From Streptosporangium amethystogenes (GTDB lineage: Bacteria; Actinomycetota; Actinomycetes; Streptosporangiales; Streptosporangiaceae), in NCBI RefSeq assembly GCF_000721075.1, contig NZ_JOEQ01000004.1, positions 434,001-498,000 of the forward strand: a stretch of DNA of 64,000 nt, in the 5' to 3' direction. A model generated the notes under the pieces. It did no database searches, was not told where the DNA came from, and worked only from the letters and a program-made list of their open reading frames with translations. Made by a program: the position numbers and the translations under genes. The first letter of the stretch is position 1. Every line of letters begins with the position of its first letter. Shown here piece after piece: positions 33,677 to 44,060 of this stretch.

Positions 33677-35893
33677 CTACTTACCCGGCTCGGGGTCGCG
33701 GGGCAGGCCGAGCATGCGCTCGCCGATGATGTTGAGCTGCACCTCGGTGGTGCCGCCGTAGATCGTCATGGCGCGGGTGGCGAGCACGGCGCGGTTCCAG
33801 TAACCGGCGTCGCCGAGCTTCATGTCGGCGGCGACGACGGCCGAGGGCCCGAGCAGCGAGATCGCGCACTCCGAGACGTGCTGGGCATGCGAGGTGGACA
33901 GGAGCTTGCGGACCGAGGCGTCGGCACCGGGCTCGGCGCCGGTCAGCTGCTTCAGGGTCACCCGCAGGCCGAGGGCGGAGATCGAGTGCCCCTCGCAGAC
34001 GACCCGCGCCAGCTCCTGGCGCTCGGCGGCGGTCAACTCCCGGCCGAGGCGCCCGGCCAGGCCGAGCAGGTCGGGAACGGACGCGCCGGTGCCGCCCGAG
34101 CCCCCCGAGAGCGAGACCCGCTCGTTGGACAGGGTGTTCCTGGCGACCTTCCAGCCCTGGCCCACCTCGCCGACGACCAGCTCGTCCGGGACGAACACGT
34201 CGTCGAGGAAGACCTCGTTGAACAGGTTCTCGCCGGTCATCTCGGTGAGCGGCCTGACCGTGACGCCCTGGGCCTTCATGTCGACGATGAAGTAGGTGAT
34301 GCCCTCGTGCTTGGACCCCTCCGAGGAGTTACGGGCGATGCAGATGCCCCACTCGGCGACGTGCGCCACCGAGGTCCAGATCTTCTGGCCGTTGAGCCGC
34401 CAGCCGCCCTCGACCTTCTCGGCCTTCATCTGCAGGGACGCGAGGTCGGAGCCGGCGCCGGGCTCGGAGAAGAGCTGGCACCAGATCATCTCGCCGCTCA
34501 GCGTGGGCGGCAGGAAGCGCTCCTGCTGCTCGGGGGTGCCGTACGCGGCGATCGACGGCACCACCCAGGCACCGATGATCATCTGGGGCAGCTTGACCCT
34601 GGCCGCCTTGAGCTCCTGGAAGATGAGCACCTGCTCCAGCGGCTTGGCGTCACGGCCCCACGGCCTGGGCAGGTGCGGCATGACGTAACCGGCCTTGGCC
34701 AGCGCCCGCTTCTGCTCCTTGCCCTCCAGTGCGGCGAACGCGGCGACCTCGCCCCGGATGCCCTCGCGCAGCTCGGCGGCCTCCTCGGGCAGCTCGATCT
34801 CCAGCTCCCTGCTCACCCCGTTCAGCGCCAGCTCGGCGACCACCTCGGCCCACTCCGCCGAGGAGCCGAGCAGGGCGCGCAGGGTCAGCGCGCGGCGGTA
34901 GTACAGGTGGGCGTCGTGCTCGTAGGTGTAGCCGATGCCGCCGAAGATCTGCACGGCGTCCTTGGCACAGAGCACGGCCGCGTCGGGGGCGACCACGCCC
35001 GCGATCGCGGTGGCGTAGGCCAGCTCGTCCGCCGAGACGTCGCCACCGTCCGCGGCGCGGGCGGCGTCCCACACCGTCGCGCGGGCCTGCTCCAGAGCGA
35101 CGAGCATCCGGGCGGCCTTGTGCTTGACCCCCTGGAACTGCCCGATCGGACGGCCGAACTGCACTCGGACCTTGGCGTACTCCGCGGCGGCGGTCACGCA
35201 CCACGAGGCGACGCCCGCGGCCTCGGCCCCGAGCAGGATCACTGCCAGGTTGTGGACCTCGGAGGCCTGCAGCCCGTCGAGAACCCGACCGGCCGGTACG
35301 GTGACCGCGTCCAGCTCGACCTTGGCCACGCCCCGGGTGAGGTCGAGCGAGCCGACCGGCGTCACGGTCGCCGCGGAGGCGTCCACCGCCACCCACTCCT
35401 CGCCGCGGTCGGTGCTCACCGGGAGCACCAGGATGTCGGCCAGCGCGCCGCCCAGCACCAGATCCGCGGTGCCGCCGATCGTCAGAGCGCCGTCCTCGCC
35501 TCGGGTGGCGGTGATCGAGGAGAACGGCGCGACCGCACCGGTCAGCGTGCCGTCGGCGAGGCCGGGCAGCAGTTCGCCGTGCGCCTTGCCGTCGGAGGCG
35601 AGGATCGCGGCGCTGGCGAGCACCGTGGGAACGTAGGGCCCGGGGGCGACGCGCTCGCCGAGGGCCTCAACGGCGACGGCGGTCTCCAGCAGGCCGTAAC
35701 CGCTGCCGCCGTGCTCCTCGGGGATGTGCAGGCCGAGCAGGCCCTGGTCGGCCAGTCCCGACCAGAAGCCGGGGCGCTCCTCACCCTCGGCCGCGATGGC
35801 GGCACGCACGACCTCGGACGGAATGTTGCGCTCCGCCCATCCGGTCACCGATTCCCGGAGCGCCTCGTGCTCCTCGCTCAATCCGATCGCCAT
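33677..35893 (-). CDS. Fused two-domain acyl-CoA dehydrogenase (FadE34-like)
   Basis: 738 residues, about twice one acyl-CoA dehydrogenase unit. The first half (residues 1-350) has IGQFQGVKHKAARMLVALEQA and QIFGGIGYTYEHDAHLYYRRAL; the second half (from ~380) has MIWCQLFSEPGAGSDLASL, WRLNGQKIWTSVAHVAEWGICIAR, and IYGGTTEVQLNIIGERMLGLP. Such fusions, like mycobacterial FadE34, correspond to the alpha2beta2 acyl-CoA dehydrogenases that work on sterol or other bulky side-chain acyl-CoAs. A palindromic box (35921-35933) 27 bp upstream is repeated before the acyl-CoA ligase gene. Substrate class is inferred from architecture. Confidence 0.88.
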   Translation of the reverse strand: MAIGLSEEHEALRESVTGWAERNIPSEVVRAAIAAEGEERPGFWSGLADQGLLGLHIPEEHGGSGYGLLETAVAVEALGERVAPGPYVPTVLASAAILASDGKAHGELLPGLADGTLTGAVAPFSSITATRGEDGALTIGGTADLVLGGALADILVLPVSTDRGEEWVAVDASAATVTPVGSLDLTRGVAKVELDAVTVPAGRVLDGLQASEVHNLAVILLGAEAAGVASWCVTAAAEYAKVRVQFGRPIGQFQGVKHKAARMLVALEQARATVWDAARAADGGDVSADELAYATAIAGVVAPDAAVLCAKDAVQIFGGIGYTYEHDAHLYYRRALTLRALLGSSAEWAEVVAELALNGVSRELEIELPEEAAELREGIRGEVAAFAALEGKEQKRALAKAGYVMPHLPRPWGRDAKPLEQVLIFQELKAARVKLPQMIIGAWVVPSIAAYGTPEQQERFLPPTLSGEMIWCQLFSEPGAGSDLASLQMKAEKVEGGWRLNGQKIWTSVAHVAEWGICIARNSSEGSKHEGITYFIVDMKAQGVTVRPLTEMTGENLFNEVFLDDVFVPDELVVGEVGQGWKVARNTLSNERVSLSGGSGGTGASVPDLLGLAGRLGRELTAAERQELARVVCEGHSISALGLRVTLKQLTGAEPGADASVRKLLSTSHAQHVSECAISLLGPSAVVAADMKLGDAGYWNRAVLATRAMTIYGGTTEVQLNIIGERMLGLPRDPEPGK

Positions 35894-35920
35894 GACAGCC
35901 TCCAGCCGCGATTCAATGAC

Positions 35921-35933
35921 AGAATCATATTCT
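35921..35933. promoter_or_regulatory. AGAAT-N3-ATTCT palindrome upstream of acyl-CoA dehydrogenase gene
   Basis: AGAATCATATTCT, perfect 5-bp arms with a 3-bp centre, 27 bp upstream of the start at 35893, followed by TCTAGA. The same arms and spacing occur before the acyl-CoA ligase gene (37451-37463). Candidate operator for a TetR-type fatty-acid or sterol catabolism repressor. Confidence 0.5.
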
Positions 35934-36031
35934 AGAAGGTGCTTCCATCACAACGCGCGAATCCGCCCCCGGTACGCCGATGATCACAAAAGGCCCGGCT
36001 CACACAGAACAGACCTGGCCGCAGGGGTGCG

Positions 36032-37342
36032 TCAGAGCGCGCGGACGCTCGCCATCACGGGGGCGATGTCGGCCCAGAGCCGCTTGCGTGTGTCGGGCAC
36101 GGTCACGAAGAGCACCGAGGGCTTGCGGCGGCCGACGTCGATCACCGCGAGCGCCGCCCGGGAGGTACGTTCCTTGCCCTCGACCTCGTAGGTCACCCGG
36201 TAGGCGAGCACCCACCCCTTGCCGGTGGCCAGGCGCTGCGAGGCGGTCCAGGTGACCTTGCCTCCCTCGGGATGGTGGTTGCGGATCGTCCACTTCACCG
36301 CGCTCAACGCCGCCTTGCGGTAGTCGGCGTCGCTCTTGAGCGGCTTGGCCGGGGTGGCACCGGGCAGGGGTCCCGAGGCGATGACCGTGCGCGGCAGTCC
36401 GGCCGGGCCGACCTGCTGGCCGGCGGAGAACGACGGCACGGCCTTGGCGGCCCACGGCTTGCCCAGGCTGGCATAGGTCACCGCGGATTTGGTGTCGGTC
36501 ACCGCGCCCAGCACCACGCTCGGTGTGCCCGGCAGCGCCTTCAGCGCCGTCGGGTCCGGCAGGGCGGGCAGCGTGATCGGAGACACGGTCGGCGAAGGCT
36601 GCGCCGTGGGCGCCGCACTCCGGCGGGCCCCCACCGGGTCCGAGGGCTCGTCGCCGGAGAAGAGTACGAAGATCAGAACCACGATGACGCCGGTGATGAC
36701 GGCGGCGCCCAGGCTGTAGGCGACCCGGATCGGGATGTCGCCGATCCGCATCAGCAGGCCGCCGGACCTCCGGCCCGCTCCGCTCGGCACGCCGGGACGG
36801 ACCTGCCCGGCCGGCCGACCCTGCGCCCCCGGCTCGCCGAACACACCGGGCCGCTGCGACGCGCCGGGCCACCCCGTCGCGACCCCGCCGTCCGCCCTGC
36901 CCTCCGTGCCCGCCCGACCGGAAGTGCCGGTCTGACCGGAAGCGCCGGTCCGGTCGGAAGTGCCGGTCTGACCGGAAGCGCCGCTCCGGTCGGGACGCCA
37001 GGGGCCCGCGGAGCCGCCTATCTGCCTGACCGGGATCGTCCCGAGTCCACCGGACTCGCGCACCTGGTCGGTCTCCGCCCCCGGATCGTCCACCCCGTCC
37101 CCGGAAGTCGCGTCGGAACGGCCGGAGCCGGGCGGCGAGTAGGGGAACGATCCAGATGGCATTGGTCTGGAGACCAACACGGTCTCCTCACCGTCTCCGA
37201 TGGGAAATCTTCTGGGCACCCGGGGGCTGATGACCGAACCGTCTTCAGCGGGAATGGCGGGAATGGGGGCCGTGGGCGCGTCATATGAGGGGATATATCT
37301 CTCGTTAGAGCGCCCGGAGGGGTTGCCGCCGACGTCCGCCAT
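36032..37342 (-). CDS. Membrane protein with long disordered N-terminus, unknown function
   Basis: 436 residues. Residues 1-200 are Pro/Gly/Ser-rich and presumably cytoplasmic, including a Gly-Ala/Thr-Ser-Gly hexapeptide repeat. One membrane helix ([22 protein letters not shown]) lies near residue 215, followed by a Pro-rich linker and a C-terminal extracytoplasmic domain of about 150 residues (from [23 protein letters not shown]; contains [21 protein letters not shown] and a final [16 protein letters not shown]). I do not recognise the outer domain. Divergent from the acyl-CoA ligase gene by 135 bp. Confidence 0.75.
   Translation of the reverse strand: MADVGGNPSGRSNERYIPSYDAPTAPIPAIPAEDGSVISPRVPRRFPIGDGEETVLVSRPMPSGSFPYSPPGSGRSDATSGDGVDDPGAETDQVRESGGLGTIPVRQIGGSAGPWRPDRSGASGQTGTSDRTGASGQTGTSGRAGTEGRADGGVATGWPGASQRPGVFGEPGAQGRPAGQVRPGVPSGAGRRSGGLLMRIGDIPIRVAYSLGAAVITGVIVVLIFVLFSGDEPSDPVGARRSAAPTAQPSPTVSPITLPALPDPTALKALPGTPSVVLGAVTDTKSAVTYASLGKPWAAKAVPSFSAGQQVGPAGLPRTVIASGPLPGATPAKPLKSDADYRKAALSAVKWTIRNHHPEGGKVTWTASQRLATGKGWVLAYRVTYEVEGKERTSRAALAVIDVGRRKPSVLFVTVPDTRKRLWADIAPVMASVRAL
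36916..36987. repeat. Four 18-bp tandem repeats inside the 36032-37342 gene
   Basis: Four consecutive 18-bp units of the type GACCGGAAGYGCCGGTCY, each itself nearly palindromic, encode [12 protein letters not shown]-like hexapeptides on the minus strand. They make up part of the disordered N-terminal region and are likely length-variable between strains. Confidence 0.7.
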
Positions 37343-37448
37343 ACGCGTCAGGGTATGTCACCTGGGAAAGATTCGACGCATCGTCGTTTATTACGCTTCG
37401 GCCACGGGATGTGCATCAGTCCAGGTAACCCCCCTTCCCCTTCCATGA

Positions 37449-37465
37449 ACAGAATCTCATTCTGT
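37449..37465. promoter_or_regulatory. Palindromic box upstream of acyl-CoA ligase gene
   Basis: ACAGAAT-CTC-ATTCTGT has perfect 7-bp arms and lies 13 bp upstream of the ATG at 37478. Its core AGAAT-N3-ATTCT is identical in layout to 35921-35933. This suggests one repressor for both lipid-metabolism genes. Confidence 0.55.
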
Positions 37466-37477
37466 AGGGTCGCGCCT

Positions 37478-38941
37478 ATGAAGGGCTTCTACGAGATCGC
37501 AACGGCCGACCCCGGACGCGTCGCCGTCGTCGCGAACGACAGCGTGACCTACGGCGAGCTGCACGATCGGGTCAACCAGGTCTCGTACGGCCTTCTGGCA
37601 CGCGGTACCCGACCCGGCGACGCGGTCGTGACGGTCCTGCCCAACGGGATCGACGCGATCACGATGATGCTCGCGACGTACCAGATCGGCGCCTATCACG
37701 TCCCGGTGAACTGGCACTACACCGCCGAGGAGATCGGCTACGTCATCACCGACTGCGCCGCGCGGGTGGTGGTCGGCTCCGAGCGGTACGGGCACGCCGT
37801 GCCGGGCGGGTTCGTGGAGACCGGCGTCCTCGCCGAGGGGCGGCCGACCACCCCGCCCGAGGGGCGTAGGGCCGGATCGATGATGCTCTACACCTCGGGT
37901 ACCACCGGCAAACCCAAGGGCGTGCGGCGACGGCTGATCGAGTTGCCCCCGGAAGGCCTCCATCCGATCCTGATGCGCAAGAGCTGGCGGCATTTCGGGC
38001 TCGAATCCGGCGGGGTGCACCTCCTACTGTCACAGCTCTACCACTCCGCACCGTACGGGCAGACGATGATGGCCCTGCACTTCGGCCACACGGTGGTGGT
38101 GACCGAGCGGTTCGACGCCGCGGAGACACTGGCGCTCATCGAGCGGCACCGGGTGACCAATGCTTTCATGGTGCCGACCATGTTCCACCGGCTGCTGGCC
38201 CTGCCCGCCTCCGTCAGGACAAAGCACGATTTATCATCGTTAACACGTCTCTTTCACGGCGCTGCTCCCTGCCCGCCCGCCACCAAGCAGGCGATGATCG
38301 ACTGGCTCGGCCCCGTGCTGTGGGAGTACTACGGCTCGACCGAGGCCGCCGTGGTCACCATGGTCTCCTCGGCGGAGTGGCTCCAACGGCCCGGCACGGT
38401 CGGCCGGGCCATCGACGGCATGGAGTTCAGCATCGTCGGCGACGACGGCGACGAGCTCCCGCCCGGCGAGCCGGGCCTGGTCTACATCGGCGGCATCAAC
38501 CGCTTCGAGTACCACCAGGACCCGTCCAAGACCGCCTCGGCGATGCGCGGCCACCTCTACACCCCCGGCGACATCGGCTATCTGGACACCGACGGCTACC
38601 TGTTCCTCTGCGACCGGCGCACCGACCTGATCATCTCCGGCGGGGTCAACATCTACCCCGCCGAGATCGAGGCGGTGCTCCAGGAACACCCCTCGGTGGC
38701 GGACGTCGCCGTGATCGGTGTACCCGACCCCGAATGGGGCCAGCGCGTCGTCGCGCTGGTCCAGCCCTCGGCGGACGCCGTGCCCGGCGCGGACCTCACC
38801 GGCGAGTTGCTGGCCCACTGCGCGAGCCGGCTGGCACGCCTCAAGCACCCCCGGGTGATCGAATACCGTGACCGGCTGCCGCGCACCCCCACGGGCAAGC
38901 TCAGCCGCAGCGGCCTGCGTGAGACGTATCTTCCTGCCTGA
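37478..38941 (+). CDS. Acyl-CoA synthetase / AMP-dependent ligase (FadD-type)
   Basis: 487 residues from ATG 37478 ([18 protein letters not shown]); upstream in-frame codons cross the promoter palindrome. ANL-superfamily motifs: P-loop [65 protein letters not shown], and the C-terminal Lys in [13 protein letters not shown]. It activates a carboxylic acid as acyl-AMP and then acyl-CoA in the cytosol. Two TTA leucine codons lie close together at codons 252 and 255 (38231 and 38240), unusual in this GC-rich background. Probably works with the fused acyl-CoA dehydrogenase. Confidence 0.9.
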   Translation: MKGFYEIATADPGRVAVVANDSVTYGELHDRVNQVSYGLLARGTRPGDAVVTVLPNGIDAITMMLATYQIGAYHVPVNWHYTAEEIGYVITDCAARVVVGSERYGHAVPGGFVETGVLAEGRPTTPPEGRRAGSMMLYTSGTTGKPKGVRRRLIELPPEGLHPILMRKSWRHFGLESGGVHLLLSQLYHSAPYGQTMMALHFGHTVVVTERFDAAETLALIERHRVTNAFMVPTMFHRLLALPASVRTKHDLSSLTRLFHGAAPCPPATKQAMIDWLGPVLWEYYGSTEAAVVTMVSSAEWLQRPGTVGRAIDGMEFSIVGDDGDELPPGEPGLVYIGGINRFEYHQDPSKTASAMRGHLYTPGDIGYLDTDGYLFLCDRRTDLIISGGVNIYPAEIEAVLQEHPSVADVAVIGVPDPEWGQRVVALVQPSADAVPGADLTGELLAHCASRLARLKHPRVIEYRDRLPRTPTGKLSRSGLRETYLPA

Positions 38942-38960
38942 GCTGGGAAGATACCCATGC

Positions 38961-40076
38961 ATGGGACGATCAAAGACAGGCGTCGCATTGCTTGCGACCG
39001 CCGTCATGACGCTCGCGGGCTGCGGCCAGGGCATGAGTCTGCAGCCCCCCGGGGTGGCCGACTCACCCAGCGCCTCGGCGAACACCTCCCCCGGTGCCTC
39101 CGCAGGAGGCTCGCCCGGGGCCACACCGGCTCCCGGAAGCGGTCCCGGTTCCCTGGAGGCCGCCTACGAGCAGATCATCACCAAGGTGCTGCCGTCCATC
39201 GTGCAGATCACCACGAGGGACAGCCTCGGCTCCGGGGTCGTGTACGACACCGCCGGCCACATCATCACCAACGCCCACGTGGTCGGGGGCAACAAGCAGT
39301 TCGAGGTCACGCTCGCCACCGGGGGCACCCCCCGAACGGCCAGACTGATCAGCTCGTTCGAGCTGGGCGACCTGGCCGTGATCAAGGTGGACGACCCGAC
39401 CGGGCTGAAGCCCGCCGTCTTCGGCGACTCCGCCCGGCTGCGTGTCGGCCAGATCGTGATGGCCATGGGAAACCCGCTGGGCCTGTCCGGCAGTGTCACC
39501 AACGGGATCATCTCGGCGCTCGGCCGCACCGTCAACGAGCCCTCAAGCGACAACTCGCCAGGGGCGACGATCAACGGGGCCATCCAGACCTCCGCGCCGA
39601 TCAACCCGGGCAACAGCGGCGGCGCCCTGGTCAACCTCGCGGGCGAGGTCATCGGCGTGCCGACCCTGACCGCCGTCAACCCCGAACTCGGTAACGCCCA
39701 GGCCGCGGGCATCGGCTTCGCGATCCCCTCCAACACCGTCAAGGACATCGCCACGCAGATCATCAGGGACGGCAAGGTCACCAACACCCACCGGGCCGCG
39801 CTCGGTGTCATCGTACGGACCGTGATCGACATGAGCGGGGAGCCCGCGGGCGTCAGCATCGTACGGGTGCTGAAGAACAGCGGCGCGCAGCGGGCGGGCC
39901 TCAAGGCCGGAGACCTGATCATCTCGGTCGACGGCACGCCCACCCCGTCGACCCAGGATTTGTCGACGGTCCTGTCGTCCCTCAGGCCCGGCGAGGACGC
40001 GAAGGTCGAGATCCTGCGCCCCGACGGTTCGAGGACCACCCTCTCCGTTCCCCTTGAGGAGTTGCACGGAAGCTGA
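38961..40076 (+). CDS. HtrA/DegP-like trypsin protease with PDZ domain, lipoprotein
   Basis: 371 residues from ATG 38961 (MGRSKTGVALLATAV), 20 bp after the ligase stop. Lipobox TLAGC with Cys21, a Ser/Ala/Pro/Gly linker, then a chymotrypsin-fold domain with the triad His in IITNAHVV, Asp in LGDLAVIKV and Ser in INPGNSGGALVN. A C-terminal PDZ domain follows (GVSIVRVLKNSGAQRAGLKAGDLIISVDGTPTPS). S1C-family proteases degrade or hold misfolded proteins outside the membrane. It is anchored by lipid rather than the transmembrane helix most actinobacterial HtrA/PepD proteins use. Confidence 0.9.
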   Translation: MGRSKTGVALLATAVMTLAGCGQGMSLQPPGVADSPSASANTSPGASAGGSPGATPAPGSGPGSLEAAYEQIITKVLPSIVQITTRDSLGSGVVYDTAGHIITNAHVVGGNKQFEVTLATGGTPRTARLISSFELGDLAVIKVDDPTGLKPAVFGDSARLRVGQIVMAMGNPLGLSGSVTNGIISALGRTVNEPSSDNSPGATINGAIQTSAPINPGNSGGALVNLAGEVIGVPTLTAVNPELGNAQAAGIGFAIPSNTVKDIATQIIRDGKVTNTHRAALGVIVRTVIDMSGEPAGVSIVRVLKNSGAQRAGLKAGDLIISVDGTPTPSTQDLSTVLSSLRPGEDAKVEILRPDGSRTTLSVPLEELHGS

Positions 40077-40097
40077 GCCGGGGCAGGACCGGAGGGC

Positions 40098-41168
40098 TCA
40101 GTAGGGCAGGACGCGATCGCTGAAGGACTTGGCCACGAAGGGCGCCTTGAACTTGGGGAAGGCGATCGTCTTGGCGTCGCCGTCGGAGGTGTAGCGCTCG
40201 TCGGCGTTCGCCTTCAGCCAGTCGAGCCAGGCCACGGAGCAGAACTTGGCGCAGTCGCCCGTCTTGTCCATCGAGCGGATGCGCGGGATGCCGAGCGGGT
40301 CGAACTTCTTGTTGAACGGCGACAGCGCGGGGGTGTAACCGGCGAGGAACACGCCGCCGTAGTTGTAGGAGACATCACCCGAGGAGCCCTTGAGACCCCA
40401 CTCCTTGGTGTCGGGCTGGTTGCCGTACGGCAGCGCCAACGTGACCGGGGGCGTCTTGATCAGCCCGGTGATGAGCCGGTGGCCGGCCGCCACCTCCGCG
40501 TTCACCGCCTTCTTCTCCTTGCCGCGCAGGTTGAGGTGGTCGCGGGTGTGGTTGCCGATGTCGAAGCCCTTGTCGGTGAGCCAGAGGAGCATCTGCGTGC
40601 CCTCCTCGGGCGTCTCCTTGCCGAACATGTCGCGCGTGACATAGAACGTGCCGACCGGGCGGAAGCCGGGGTGGGCCTTGGCGACGTTCTGCAGGATCGC
40701 GACCGCGGTGTTCGGCCGGGGGACGCCCATCCCGTCCAGTTCGAACTGCGAGGGTGAGGAGTCGTCGAAGGTGAGGACGACGGGGTGCTTGCCCGCCGGG
40801 ATGTCGATGCGCCCGGTGACGAACTCGGCCGCGGTGATGGGCACGTAGTTCTCCCTGGCCAGCCGTTCCAGTTCGGTGCGGAACTGTTTGGGAGTGCGGT
40901 CGTCCTGGGTCGCGGGCTTGTCGACCACCCGGTGGTACATGAGAACGGGAACCTGACCGAGCTCGTTGGCCTTGACCTTGGCGGCGGCCGCCGTCCTGGC
41001 CTTGAGGAGGTTGGCCTGCGAGGCCGCCGCGGCGGCCGACGCCTTGGCCGCGGCGGCCAGCTTCGCCTTGTGCTCCTCGGCCTCGTCCTGTCCCGATCCG
41101 CATCCGGCCAGCACGACTCCCGCCGCGACGACCAGCACACCGGCCCTGCCTATTCTGAGACGGCCCAT
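40098..41168 (-). CDS. Polysaccharide deacetylase (NodB-type) lipoprotein
   Basis: 356 residues from ATG 41168 with GGAGG upstream. Lipobox VLAGC (Cys23), an Ala/Lys-rich helical linker (residues ~30-75), then a NodB/carbohydrate esterase 4 domain: LMYHRVVD, VVLTFDDSSPSQF (catalytic and metal Asp), and DIGNHTRDHLNL with the HxxxH metal pair. Later parts (LALPYGNQPDTKEWG, YNYGGVFLAGYTPALSPF) are typical. It would remove acetyl groups from cell-wall or extracellular glycans. Convergent with the protease gene, 21 bp apart. Confidence 0.88.
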   Translation of the reverse strand: MGRLRIGRAGVLVVAAGVVLAGCGSGQDEAEEHKAKLAAAAKASAAAAASQANLLKARTAAAAKVKANELGQVPVLMYHRVVDKPATQDDRTPKQFRTELERLARENYVPITAAEFVTGRIDIPAGKHPVVLTFDDSSPSQFELDGMGVPRPNTAVAILQNVAKAHPGFRPVGTFYVTRDMFGKETPEEGTQMLLWLTDKGFDIGNHTRDHLNLRGKEKKAVNAEVAAGHRLITGLIKTPPVTLALPYGNQPDTKEWGLKGSSGDVSYNYGGVFLAGYTPALSPFNKKFDPLGIPRIRSMDKTGDCAKFCSVAWLDWLKANADERYTSDGDAKTIAFPKFKAPFVAKSFSDRVLPY

Positions 41169-41549
41169 CGAATCCTCCAAGCGCGCTGACGATACGCTTC
41201 TCATCCCCCTCTGACCTGCGGGTTGACCTCCGCCACTGGCAAAGGTTCGCGCCGGAGCCACTTTCGGCGACGGCGTGCGGGCGCCGCCCTTTCCGCGTCG
41301 CATCGGCCCCGCCCAGAAAGGGCGTCCGCCACGGGAAATCGATCGGTGGCGGGATTCTCACCCGGTGTGGGAGCCGCGGGTGCCAGGTGTCTTCCGGCTG
41401 TTTGACGGTGTTACCGATGACTCATTTTGTTGACCATTATTCACCAATTCAGTCACGCCATCGTTGACCTCCCTCTGTTTCGCGCCTACCGTCCGGGCAT
41501 CCGAGCGGGGTCCGGGCGGCATCGTGAGGCGGCATCGTGAGGAGGAGAG
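41169..41549. other. Divergent intergenic region with glp promoter
   Basis: 381 bp between the deacetylase (left) and glpF (right). The half nearer the deacetylase has inverted arms CCGCCAC (41326-41332) and GTGGCGG (41346-41352). The half nearer glpF is AT-rich (41410-41460) and contains two TTGAC words (41402 and 41430), fitting a promoter for glpFK. No gene is visible. Confidence 0.45.
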
Positions 41550-42377
41550 ATGGCGGAGCGACTGAGGAGCCGCGCGCTTCTCGGCGAGATGGCGGCCGAG
41601 TTCACCGGCACCCTGGTTCTGATCCTGTTCGGAGTCGCGGTGGTGGCCCAGGTCGTGGCGGCCGGGATCGGCGACCACGACAGCATCGCCTGGGCATGGG
41701 GACTCGGGGTGGCGCTGGGCGTCTACGTCGCGGCACGCACCAGCGGCGCCCACATCAACCCCGCCGTCACCGTCGCGCTGGCCGCTTTCAGGGGCTTCTC
41801 CTGGCGCAAGGTCCTGCCGTACTGCCTGGCGCAGACCGCGGGCGCGTTCGTGGCGGCGCTCATCGTCCGCTTCAACTACGGCGAGGTGCTGGAGAAGGCG
41901 GACCCCGGGCTCACCATCAAGACCCAGAGCGTCTTCTCGACCCTGCCGGGCAACGGGTCCCTGCCCGTCGGCACCTGGGGCGCCTTCCGCGACCAGGTGA
42001 TCGGCACCGCCATCCTGCTCCTGCTCGTCCTCGCCCTCTCCGACACGCGCAACACGGCGCCCATGGCCAACCTCGCCCCCTTCATGACCGGCCTGGTGGT
42101 CGTGGCCATCGGCATGGCCTGGGGTAGCAACGCCGGCTACGCCATCAACCCCGCCCGCGACTTCGGACCGCGGCTCGCCTCGTTCCTGACCGGGTACGAG
42201 ACCGCCTGGCAGGATCAGTACGGGCAGCTCTACTTCTGGGTGCCGATCGTGGCACCCCTCATCGGGGGGCTGATCGGGGCGTTCCTCTACGAGATCCTGG
42301 TGGCCAGATTCCTTCCTCCCGAGGAGGCCGGCCCCGAGGTGGGTCGGGTAACGCCCGAAGAGCCGCGCCACCTCTGA
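41550..42377 (+). CDS. glpF: Aquaglyceroporin / glycerol uptake facilitator (MIP family)
   Basis: 275 residues from ATG 41550 with AGGAGGAG upstream. Six helices plus two half-helices carrying the NPA boxes GAHINPAVTVAL and GYAINPARDFGPRL; the Asp after the second NPA-R (NPARD) marks the glycerol-conducting subgroup. The loop between the halves is longer than in water channels. It passes glycerol across the membrane to glycerol kinase, encoded 73 bp downstream. Confidence 0.92.
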   Translation: MAERLRSRALLGEMAAEFTGTLVLILFGVAVVAQVVAAGIGDHDSIAWAWGLGVALGVYVAARTSGAHINPAVTVALAAFRGFSWRKVLPYCLAQTAGAFVAALIVRFNYGEVLEKADPGLTIKTQSVFSTLPGNGSLPVGTWGAFRDQVIGTAILLLLVLALSDTRNTAPMANLAPFMTGLVVVAIGMAWGSNAGYAINPARDFGPRLASFLTGYETAWQDQYGQLYFWVPIVAPLIGGLIGAFLYEILVARFLPPEEAGPEVGRVTPEEPRHL

Positions 42378-42450
42378 ACGGGCGCGCGGCGACCGCGGGT
42401 AAGAACAGCAGCAGATCTCCCGGAGAGTCTCACCAAGGAGGCACCACGCA

Positions 42451-43968
42451 ATGCCTGACTTCGTCGGAGCGGTCGACCAGGGTACGACGAGCACCCGTTT
42501 CATGATCTTCGATCACGGCGGCAACGAGATAGCCCGGTACCAGCTCGAACACGAGCAGATCCTGCCGCGGGCGGGGTGGGTCGAGCACAACCCCACGGAG
42601 ATCTGGGAGCGCACCAGGGCGGTGATCGAAACGGCGTTGAACAGGGCGGGCCTGGTGGCCGCCGACCTCGCCGCGCTCGGCATCACCAACCAGCGCGAGA
42701 CCACGGTGGTCTGGAACCGGACCACCGGACGCCCGTACCACAACGCGATCGTCTGGCAGGACACCCGCACCGACCGGATCGCCTCGGCCCTGGACCGCGA
42801 CGGCAGGGGTGACGTCATCCGTCACCGGGCGGGCCTCCCCCCGGCGACGTACTTCTCCGGTGGCAAGATCCAGTGGATCCTGGAGAACGTCGACGGGGTA
42901 CGCGAGGCGGCCGAGGCCGGAGAGGCGATCTTCGGCAACACCGACACGTGGCTGCTGTGGAATCTCACCGGCGGTATCGACGGCGGCGTGCACGTCACCG
43001 ACCCCACCAACGCCAGCCGCACGATGCTGATGGACCTGGAGACCCTCGACTGGGACGACGAGCTGCTGTCGTTCTTCGGCATCCCCCGCCGGATGCTGCC
43101 GGCCATCGCCCCCTCCTCCCATCCCGGTCTCTACGGCACCACCAGGAGGGGCGGCCCGCTGGGTGGCGAGGTCCCGCTCTCCGGTGACCTGGGCGACCAG
43201 CAGGCCGCCACCGTCGGACAGGTCTGCTTCGAGGTGGGCGAGGCCAAGAACACCTACGGCACCGGCAACTTCCTGCTGCTCAACACCGGCACCGATCTGG
43301 TCCGCTCGGAGCACGGCCTGCTCACCACCGTCTGCTACCGCTTCGGTGAGGAGCCGCCGGTGTACGCGCTGGAGGGTTCCATAGCCGTGACCGGCTCCGC
43401 CGTGCAGTGGCTCCGTGACCAGCTCGGCATCATCTCGGGGGCGGCGCAGAGCGAGTCGCTCGCCCGGCAGGTCGAGGACAACGGCGGCGTCTACTTCGTG
43501 CCCGCCTTCTCCGGCCTCTTCGCGCCGTACTGGCGGTCGGACGCCCGGGGCGCGATCGTCGGCCTGTCACGCTTCAACAACAACGCCCACCTGGCGCGGG
43601 CCACCCTGGAGGCGATCTGCTATCAGAGCCGCGACGTGGTCGAGGCGATGCGGCAGGACTCCGGCGTCACCCTCGACGTCCTGCGGGTCGACGGCGGCGT
43701 CACCGCCAACGACCTGTGCATGCAGATCCAGGCCAACCTGCTCGGCGTACCCGTCTCCAGGCCCGTGGTGGCCGAGACGACCGCGCTGGGGGCCGCCTAC
43801 GCGGCGGGGCTGGCCGTCGGCTTCTGGAAGTCGAAGGACGAGCTCAAACAGAACTGGCAGGAGGGCCGCCGCTGGGAGCCGCAGTGGTCCGAGGAGCAGC
43901 GGGCCGCCGGCTACGCCGGCTGGAAGAAAGCGGTGGAGCGGACTCTCAACTGGGTCGACGTGTCCTGA
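42451..43968 (+). CDS. glpK: Glycerol kinase
   Basis: 505 residues, the normal length. FGGY-kinase motifs: [16 protein letters not shown] at the ATP end, [32 protein letters not shown] for glycerol, [28 protein letters not shown], and [24 protein letters not shown] near the end with [12 protein letters not shown]. It phosphorylates glycerol to sn-glycerol-3-phosphate. AAGGAGG lies before the start. No glpD is adjacent. Confidence 0.96.
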   Translation: MPDFVGAVDQGTTSTRFMIFDHGGNEIARYQLEHEQILPRAGWVEHNPTEIWERTRAVIETALNRAGLVAADLAALGITNQRETTVVWNRTTGRPYHNAIVWQDTRTDRIASALDRDGRGDVIRHRAGLPPATYFSGGKIQWILENVDGVREAAEAGEAIFGNTDTWLLWNLTGGIDGGVHVTDPTNASRTMLMDLETLDWDDELLSFFGIPRRMLPAIAPSSHPGLYGTTRRGGPLGGEVPLSGDLGDQQAATVGQVCFEVGEAKNTYGTGNFLLLNTGTDLVRSEHGLLTTVCYRFGEEPPVYALEGSIAVTGSAVQWLRDQLGIISGAAQSESLARQVEDNGGVYFVPAFSGLFAPYWRSDARGAIVGLSRFNNNAHLARATLEAICYQSRDVVEAMRQDSGVTLDVLRVDGGVTANDLCMQIQANLLGVPVSRPVVAETTALGAAYAAGLAVGFWKSKDELKQNWQEGRRWEPQWSEEQRAAGYAGWKKAVERTLNWVDVS

Positions 43969-44060
43969 ACGGCCCGCTCCGTCGCGCCGCCTGTCTCTCC
44001 CGTCGCCCCTGACCGATGACCGCTCGGGCATCGGGGCGCCCGCGTTCCCCTGCGTCCCGG

